Source of the DNA: Providencia rettgeri
GTDB lineage: Bacteria > Pseudomonadota > Gammaproteobacteria > Enterobacterales > Enterobacteriaceae
Direction: 5' to 3'
DNA length: 64,000 nt
Assembly: GCF_013255915.1 (NCBI RefSeq)
Contig: NZ_CP053896.1
Span: forward strand, 248,001-312,000
The notes below the pieces were generated by a model, which did not search any database, had not been told where the DNA came from, and was given only the letters and a program-made list of their open reading frames with translations. Every line of letters starts with the position of its first letter. Within the stretch, counting starts at the first letter, position 1. Shown here in pieces: positions 58,615-64,000 of this stretch. Both the position numbers and the translations under genes were made by a program.

Positions 58615-59229
58615 TTAATCTTGGTTTTCGTAATTAAAAATAGGCAAACCGAGACGATAACGAATGGCTATTAGCCTTGCACTCAAGCCAACAACGAGTG
58701 TGATAATAACCACGATATCTTTAGGTAAAGGCGTTTGTAATAGGCCAATATAGATCCAAGCGGCAGCGAAAGAAACGCCAGCATAGACTTCTTTTTGGAA
58801 AACTAAAGGGATTGTGTTACACAGCATGTCTCTTAACACACCACCAAAAACGCCAGTAATCACTGCTGCAATAGCTGCAATGATTGGGCTGTAGTGCATA
58901 TCGAGTGCTATTTGGGCGCCAAGTATAGAAAATACAATTAGTCCGATAGCATCTAATATGAGGAATAATCGGCGTAAATGTTTCATCATAGGGGCTATCC
59001 AGATTGTCACAATCGCAGCGCCTGCAACAGTCAGGATATACTCAGGATGTTCCACCCAACCTAGGGGGTAATGGCCAAGTAAGATATCACGGACGGAACC
59101 ACCACCAATTGCCGTCGCGGACGCAATAATAATGACGCCAAAGACATCCATTTTTCGTCTGCCAGCCGCAAGTGCTCCAGTCATGGCTTCTGCGGTGATA
59201 CCAATAATATAAAGTACACTTAATAACAT
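58615..59229 (-). CDS. yicG: TRIC-family membrane protein YicG (UPF0126)
   Basis: The 204-residue inner-membrane protein, very close to E. coli YicG (205), has two repeats of three membrane helices with [11 protein letters not shown] and [12 protein letters not shown], the paired Gly-rich motifs of the trimeric intracellular cation channel family. Its physiological substrate is not established. It converges on ligB. Confidence 0.92.
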   Translation of the reverse strand: MLLSVLYIIGITAEAMTGALAAGRRKMDVFGVIIIASATAIGGGSVRDILLGHYPLGWVEHPEYILTVAGAAIVTIWIAPMMKHLRRLFLILDAIGLIVFSILGAQIALDMHYSPIIAAIAAVITGVFGGVLRDMLCNTIPLVFQKEVYAGVSFAAAWIYIGLLQTPLPKDIVVIITLVVGLSARLIAIRYRLGLPIFNYENQD

Positions 59230-59351
59230 GGTAGTTTTGTTCGAGATTAAGGTTATTGCTAAAGGGTAATATTACTTATGAAACTTCTCGACTGAGATTT
59301 TCTAGTATTGATTAAACTAGATTAGTTAAAGTAATCCGATAGCGATATTAA

Positions 59352-60683
59352 ATGATGTCAAAGGATAACAGATTGAATAATAAATTGCCCTATAAAGAAA
59401 CACGTTTAACGCATGATGAACGAAGCCACCAACTAACGAATATTAATATCTGGACTCCAGACAGCCAGTGGTTAGCGTATGATATACGGTCGAGCGGTAG
59501 TTCTTTTACAGGTTTATCTATAGAAAAAATTCATGTAAAAACATTACAAGTCGTTGAGGTTTATCGTGCAAGTCATGGGGCTCATGTTGGAGTGGTAACG
59601 GTAAGTCCTCAACTGCCAACTCAATATGCTTTTATCCATGGCCCTGAGTACCCTGATGAACAGTGGCAATATGACTTTCACCATCGAAGAGGGGTGTATG
59701 TTAAAGAAGATCAATTAAATGTAGCTCATCCAATTGATGCAATGTGTATTACCCCTCCGTATTTAGTGGGAGCGTTGCGTGGGGGGACTCATGTCCATGT
59801 TTTTAGTCCAGACGGAAAGTGGTTGAGTTTTACCTATAATGACCATGTAATGCATGAATTAGATGTGCAATTAGACCAACGAAATGTGGCAATTGCAGTA
59901 CCTATTGGGCCCGTTAATGTGAGTCCTAAAATACATTTTCGAGAATATAGTGGCGATTACTTTTGTTGTGTTGTGACGCGAACAACGCAACAGCCTAAGC
60001 CTAGCAGCGATGAGATTAGCCGTGCATATGAAGAGGGTTGGGTAGGTCAAAAAGGTTATCAAAAAGAGAATGGAGAGTGGCAAGAAAGAGCGCTGGTGTT
60101 TATTGGTGACACTCATTCTACAAATGGAGAAATTATTCCTGAGATCTATATTGTTGATCTACCTTCACAGCTTGAGGATTACATGATTGCGGGGGAATCT
60201 CCTATCCAAGGAACAGAATCAAGCATGCCTTCCCCACCAAAAGGTATACAGCAAAGGCGTTTAACTTATACACACGATAAAAAATTTCCTGGTTTAGCGA
60301 AGCAGCCACGACATTGGCTAAGAACTTCGCCAGATGGTAAATCAATCGCTTGTTTGATGAATGATGATGACGGTAATGCTCAATTGTGGTTAGTTGATAC
60401 GCTGACTGGAGTGCAAAGGCAGATAACTCAGGGTTCTTCACCGGTTCAGTCTGCCTTTAGCTGGGATAGTAAAGGTGAGCACATTTGTTTTATTTGTGAC
60501 AATAGTGTCGTGTATTGTCACGTCGTGAGCGGAACCATACAAAAATTAACACAGCGTACTGAACTTGCTCCTGTTGCTGATGCCGTTGTATTTTCACCTA
60601 ATGATGAATTGATTGCGTTTATGCGAGATATTGATGGATTTAGGCAAATTTATACCGTAGAAACGGGTTTAAACAGCAAATAA
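59352..60683 (+). CDS. yidR: TolB/beta-propeller-like protein YidR (DUF3748)
   Basis: The 443-residue protein is clearly related to E. coli YidR (415), with segments NIWTPDSQWLAYDIR, GAHVGVVTVSPQ, FIHGPEYPDEQW, HVHVFSPDGKWLSFTYND and VFSPNDELIAFM. The PDSQW/SPDGKW-type repeats indicate a beta-propeller. No signal peptide is seen. Function unknown. It is 28 residues longer than the E. coli protein, mainly at the N terminus and in a loop near residue 230. Neighbours yidQ and yidE occur nearby as in E. coli, but ibpA and ibpB are missing between them. Confidence 0.88.
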   Translation: MMSKDNRLNNKLPYKETRLTHDERSHQLTNINIWTPDSQWLAYDIRSSGSSFTGLSIEKIHVKTLQVVEVYRASHGAHVGVVTVSPQLPTQYAFIHGPEYPDEQWQYDFHHRRGVYVKEDQLNVAHPIDAMCITPPYLVGALRGGTHVHVFSPDGKWLSFTYNDHVMHELDVQLDQRNVAIAVPIGPVNVSPKIHFREYSGDYFCCVVTRTTQQPKPSSDEISRAYEEGWVGQKGYQKENGEWQERALVFIGDTHSTNGEIIPEIYIVDLPSQLEDYMIAGESPIQGTESSMPSPPKGIQQRRLTYTHDKKFPGLAKQPRHWLRTSPDGKSIACLMNDDDGNAQLWLVDTLTGVQRQITQGSSPVQSAFSWDSKGEHICFICDNSVVYCHVVSGTIQKLTQRTELAPVADAVVFSPNDELIAFMRDIDGFRQIYTVETGLNSK

Positions 60684-60698
60684 CATAATTATGTTACT

Positions 60699-60760
60699 AC
60701 AGTCACGAATAAAAAAAGTATTGATAAGCTTTTTTTTATCTGTGACTGTTTTTATTTTTC
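60699..60760 (+). terminator. Rho-independent terminator of yidR
   Basis: acagtcac (60699-60706) pairs with gtgactgt (60742-60749), with an inner aaaaaaag/cttttttt stem, followed by ttttattttt. Confidence 0.8.
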
Positions 60761-60985
60761 TCTGATTAGCATTTAAAAAATTTAATTGTTAATTATTCAT
60801 GTAATGAGTGCAAAAATACTTATAAATAGAATATTTAAGTTAAGAAGATAGTTATCATAATAAGATAATAACTAAACAGATATTATATAAATGATTGGTC
60901 AGATCTTAGATTAAAAAATAATGTATTCATAAATACAGTTAATACACAATGAAATTTTAATTACAAACGTTTGATTGAGCCTGAA
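60761..60985. other. Intergenic region between yidR and yidQ
   Basis: AT-rich, nothing recognised. It lies between the yidR terminator and the end of the convergent yidQ. Confidence 0.4.
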
Positions 60986-61306
60986 TTACTTTTTGGTTTT
61001 ATCTTTATTTTCAAGTTCTTCTATGCGTTTTTTGGGTGAGTCTGCTTTATCATCATTACCCGATTTCGCGTAATCTAAAGGAATTAAAAGAGTATCCATA
61101 ACAACAGAAAAGGGTAAATCAATAGCAAGTAAAGGTTTAACAATCCAGCCGGTCTCATCATCTTTAATCATTTTAATACTGTTTTTCGAACCAGGGTAAT
61201 AACCTTCTGATGGGCCTGCATGAGTCATAATACTGGAGCAACCACTCAAAATAAGAGGTGCGATAAGAAAATATAATCGTATTGAAATTAAACTCGGCAT
61301 AGACAT
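60986..61306 (-). CDS. yidQ: YidQ-like lipoprotein (DUF1375/YceK family)
   Basis: The 106-residue precursor has a lipoprotein signal with lipobox LSGC (PLILSGCSSIMTH). The mature part has GPSEGYYPGSKNS, DDETGW and IDLPFSVVMDTLLIPLDY, the family's conserved stretch, and a Lys/Glu-rich tail. It is presumably anchored in the outer membrane; its role is unknown. The ATG at 61306 gives the normal short lipoprotein signal; the in-frame 61372 would add 22 residues. Confidence 0.87.
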   Translation of the reverse strand: MSMPSLISIRLYFLIAPLILSGCSSIMTHAGPSEGYYPGSKNSIKMIKDDETGWIVKPLLAIDLPFSVVMDTLLIPLDYAKSGNDDKADSPKKRIEELENKDKTKK

Positions 61307-61691
61307 TGTTAACCTGTATTTAGTTTGTCGTCCCCAATATTTACTTATAATAACTAAAAACAAGAAATTCACAATAATGGTGTCGTATTATTATTTTATT
61401 TAACCGTATGTATTTTTTTAGTTAATAGTTTACTTGTAGCTATTAACTAAAAATGTTTGTCTTAGGTAGCTATTTCGATGAATGATAAATAACGTTAAGA
61501 AATAAAGATATACTATTTTATATTTGTTATCAGGTTGAAAATTCTAAAAAAATAGATCATTTATTCCTTCTGAACTGTGCTCTATGGCACATATTACCCT
61601 TATGCTATTTGGCATAATCGATTCAGTAGTATGTTTTATCACCTATTTGGGTGTGTTTAACGGGTAACTTGTCGTCAAAAGGATGCGGTCT
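61307..61691. other. Divergent promoter region of yidQ and yidE
   Basis: These 385 AT-rich bases must hold the two promoters. tatggcacatattaccc near 61593 superficially resembles a -24 box but lacks a matching -12 element. aagga at 61678-61682 lies before the yidE start. Nothing else recognised. Confidence 0.35.
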
Positions 61692-63350
61692 ATGAGTGAA
61701 TTAGCTCTTACTGTAAGTTTGTTGGCGTTAGCTGCTGCTTTAGGGCTATGGATTGGAAATTGGAAGATCCGTAGTGTTGGGCTAGGGATTGGTGGTGTTC
61801 TATTTGGGGGGATCATTGTTGGACACTTCGCCCAAAGTTATGGCTTGCAACTTAATAAAGACATGCTGCATTTTATTCAAGAATTTGGCTTGATACTGTT
61901 TGTATACACGATAGGTATTCAGGTTGGGCCTGGTTTTTTCTCTTCTCTACGCGTTTCTGGGCTGAAACTAAATGGCTTTGCGTTGATGGTCGTTGTCTTA
62001 GGCGCGGTGGTAACAGCAATCATATATAAAGTCGCGAATATTCCATTACCAATTATCTTAGGTATTTTCTCAGGGGCGGTAACGAATACGCCATCTTTAG
62101 GTGCTGGTCAGCAAATTTTAACTGACTTAGGATCTGACCCTAATCTTGTTGGCCAGATGGGGATGGGCTATGCCATGGCTTACCCTATGGGGATTTGTGG
62201 CATCTTATTGGTGATGTGGTTAGTACGCATTATCTTTAGAATTTCAGTAGAGAAAGAAGCTTCTGCATTTAATAGTTCCACTTTTCAACAGCGCGACTCT
62301 CTGCAGACGATGAACATTGCCATTCGTAACGCCAATCTTGATGGCTTAATGATGCAAGACATCCCACTGCTTGGTAGTGAAGCTATTGTTTGCTCAAGAT
62401 TAAAACGTGGGGACATGCTGGTTGTTCCTCAGCCTACTACAGAAATTCATTTAGGTGACTTATTGCACGTTGTTGGTTTAAAAGATGATTTAAATAAAGT
62501 TCGTTTAATATTAGGTGAGGAAGTTGACGTATCCCTGTCGACATCAAGCTCTATTTTGCATTCCGTTCGTGTGGTGGTGACGAATGATGCCGTACTAAGT
62601 AAAAGGCTGAAAGACTTAAACTTAAAACAAAAATATGATGTTGTTGTGACACGATTAAACCGTACTGGTATTGATTTAGTTGCTAATAACAATTCGGTTT
62701 TACAATTTGGTGATATTTTAAATATTGTTGGACGTCCTGAGTCAATCGAAGCCGTCACCGCTTTGTTAGGTAATGCGAAACAGAAACTACAGCAAGTTCA
62801 AATGTTACCTGTATTCCTCGGGATAGGGCTTGGAGTTGTGCTGGGGTCAATACCCGTTTTTGTTCCTGGTTTTCCTGCTGCGCTGAAACTGGGGTTAGCG
62901 GGAGGGCCACTGGTTGTTGCTCTAATTCTCGGTCGTATAGGGACTATAGGGCGTTTATATTGGTTTATGCCTCCGAGTGCAAACTTAGCGCTGAGAGAAC
63001 TGGGAATCGTCATGTTCCTCGCTGTTGTTGGGCTCAATTCTGGTGGTGGCTTCATTGATACTTTAATTAAAGGCGATGGGCTAACGTGGATTGGTTATGG
63101 GCTATTGATTACGTTTGTACCACTATTTATTACAGGTGTTGTAGCTCGAATTTTTGGCAAAATGAACTATTTGAGCCTTTGTGGGGTGCTAGCGGGCTCT
63201 ATGACAGACCCTCCTGCACTGGCTTTTGCAAATAATATTCATGCGGCCAGCGGTGCTCCGGCATTGTCTTATGCAACGGTTTATCCATTAGCGATGTTTT
63301 TAAGAATTATTTCTCCACAATTGCTGGCTATTTTATTTTGGGCGGTTTAG
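61692..63350 (+). CDS. yidE: AspT/YidE-family putative transporter
   Basis: The 552-residue protein closely matches E. coli YidE (553). It has N- and C-terminal groups of about five membrane helices each ([37 protein letters not shown]) flanking two cytoplasmic TrkA_C (RCK_C) domains at about 190-370. The family includes the aspartate-alanine antiporter AspT; the substrate here is unknown. ATG 61692 gives [11 protein letters not shown] as in the family. Confidence 0.9.
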   Translation: MSELALTVSLLALAAALGLWIGNWKIRSVGLGIGGVLFGGIIVGHFAQSYGLQLNKDMLHFIQEFGLILFVYTIGIQVGPGFFSSLRVSGLKLNGFALMVVVLGAVVTAIIYKVANIPLPIILGIFSGAVTNTPSLGAGQQILTDLGSDPNLVGQMGMGYAMAYPMGICGILLVMWLVRIIFRISVEKEASAFNSSTFQQRDSLQTMNIAIRNANLDGLMMQDIPLLGSEAIVCSRLKRGDMLVVPQPTTEIHLGDLLHVVGLKDDLNKVRLILGEEVDVSLSTSSSILHSVRVVVTNDAVLSKRLKDLNLKQKYDVVVTRLNRTGIDLVANNNSVLQFGDILNIVGRPESIEAVTALLGNAKQKLQQVQMLPVFLGIGLGVVLGSIPVFVPGFPAALKLGLAGGPLVVALILGRIGTIGRLYWFMPPSANLALRELGIVMFLAVVGLNSGGGFIDTLIKGDGLTWIGYGLLITFVPLFITGVVARIFGKMNYLSLCGVLAGSMTDPPALAFANNIHAASGAPALSYATVYPLAMFLRIISPQLLAILFWAV

Positions 63351-63600
63351 CTAGATGTGATTGTTAAACCGATGAATAGCAGAAATTCTATTGAAATTTC
63401 TAAAATTATAGCTTTTTCAATATGATATTTAGATTTTGATGTTTGATGTATAAGGCAGTAATGAAAGGTATCACGATATATAGGGGCAAAAAGTGCTTTT
63501 GTTTAAGCAATAACCAAATAGAAAAGATGTTCTAATAGTTTTGAATGATATTCGTATTGAAAAGTTAATTTGATTTCAATTACGGAGTTCTCGCTAATTT
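63351..63600. other. Intergenic region after yidE
   Basis: AT-rich stretch between yidE and the terminator at 63603; no gene, repeat or RNA element recognised. Confidence 0.35.
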
Positions 63601-63602
63601 TT

Positions 63603-63632
63603 AGCCCCTTCTATATGAAAGGGCTTTTTTTT
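63603..63632 (+). terminator. Rho-independent terminator between yidE and avtA
   Basis: agccccttc-tatat-gaaagggct (one mismatch) followed by a run of eight T. It lies about 250 bp after the yidE stop, so it may end a longer yidE transcript or an unrecognised short RNA. Confidence 0.75.
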
Positions 63633-63680
63633 ACCTAAATATTGCAATAACGGGGCTAAAAGTACCTTGTCGTTTCACAA

Positions 63681-64000
63681 CTAGCAGGTCACTTCTTGAT
63701 AAGCTTTTTCAAGCTCTTCAGCTAATATCTTGATCCCTTGTTCAATTTTTTCTGGCTCAGGGACATAGTTCATACGCATACATTGATGCGCATGTGGCCA
63801 ATCCTGTTCAATACCAGGGAAGAAGTAATGGCCGGGAACCATCAATACACCACGTTTTTTTAAGCGTTGGTATAATTCTAAGCAATTAATTGGTAGGTCT
63901 TTAAACCATAACCAGAGGAAAATGGCACCTTCTGGCTTATGAATTAGACACTTATCTTCTGGAATATAACGACGAATAATTTCGATGGCTTCTTCTACAC
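63681..64000 (-). CDS. avtA: Valine-pyruvate aminotransferase AvtA, C-terminal part (gene runs off the window)
   Basis: About 106 codons of the 3' end are present on the minus strand, reading HKPEGAIFLWLWFKDLPI, RGVLMVPGHYFFPG, HQCMRMNYVPEPEKIEQG and ending in TAG at 63681. This is the C-terminal small domain of the class I PLP aminotransferase AvtA, which transfers amino groups between valine or alanine and the 2-oxo acids. The PLP-lysine region lies outside the window. Confidence 0.92.
   Translation of the reverse strand, partial: VEEAIEIIRRYIPEDKCLIHKPEGAIFLWLWFKDLPINCLELYQRLKKRGVLMVPGHYFFPGIEQDWPHAHQCMRMNYVPEPEKIEQGIKILAEELEKAYQEVTC

Noticed and set aside
61560-61630. Sigma-54 promoter before yidE
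   Set aside because: TGGCAC is present but no -12 GC element occurs at the right distance, and no enhancer-like sites were seen.

Overview
The window looks like the chromosome of an enterobacterium of the order Enterobacterales, most likely a Providencia-type member of the Morganellaceae. Reasons: (i) long runs of genes in the E. coli order with highly similar proteins (tex-greB-ompR-envZ; yihI-hemN; glnG-glnL-glnA ... typA; yihX-dtd-fabY; yicH-xanP-gltS-recG-trmH-spoT-rpoZ-gmk-ligB-yicG; yidR-yidQ-yidE; avtA); (ii) a moderately AT-rich base composition; (iii) an inducible-type ampC/ampR pair; (iv) fimbrial operons that end in small MrpJ-like XRE regulators, a habit known from Proteus and relatives; (v) several ERIC-like palindromic repeats. 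The genus is an inference; no rRNA or species marker is present. No tRNA, rRNA, IS element, prophage or CRISPR array was seen.

Layout. 1-3439: tex (5' part), greB, ompR-envZ. 3440-4249: a tandem array of 200-bp ERIC-containing units and a Pho-box promoter. 4250-8805: pstSCAB-phoU phosphate operon. 8806-9226: two ERIC-like elements and a terminator. 9345-11801: a polar amino acid ABC transporter (binding protein and two permeases, no ATPase gene). 11914-13321: PurR box and an AdeP-like purine permease. 13320-15987: more ERIC-like elements around yihI and hemN. 16035-18241: ampC and divergent ampR. 18320-33621: two paralogous chaperone-usher fimbrial operons, both on the minus strand, each with its own predicted promoter and leader hairpin and each ending in MrpJ-type regulators; the second has an extra adhesin/regulator cassette. 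34174-38271: nitrogen control genes glnG, glnL, glnA with NtrC sites and a sigma-54 promoter. 38715-40377: two unrecognised small genes and a YqjI-type metal-responsive PadR regulator with an in-frame 42-bp repeat array. 40811-45721: typA, an unknown membrane protein, yihX, dtd, fabY. 45798-58588: yicH, xanP, gltS, recG, trmH, spoT, rpoZ, gmk, ligB. 58615-64000: yicG, yidR, yidQ, yidE and the 3' end of avtA.

How the parts work together. Most genes are core housekeeping: osmotic two-component control, phosphate uptake under PhoB, nitrogen assimilation under NtrBC/sigma-54, purine uptake under PurR (a box before each of two purine permeases), stringent response and DNA repair. The accessory content is concentrated in the ampC/ampR pair, the duplicated fimbrial region, and the short stretch between glnA and typA. 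The most interesting parts are the duplicated fimbrial operons with paired MrpJ-like regulators and swappable adhesins, the placement of ERIC-like repeats exactly at stop codons, and the repeat-bearing YqjI regulator with its triple operator.
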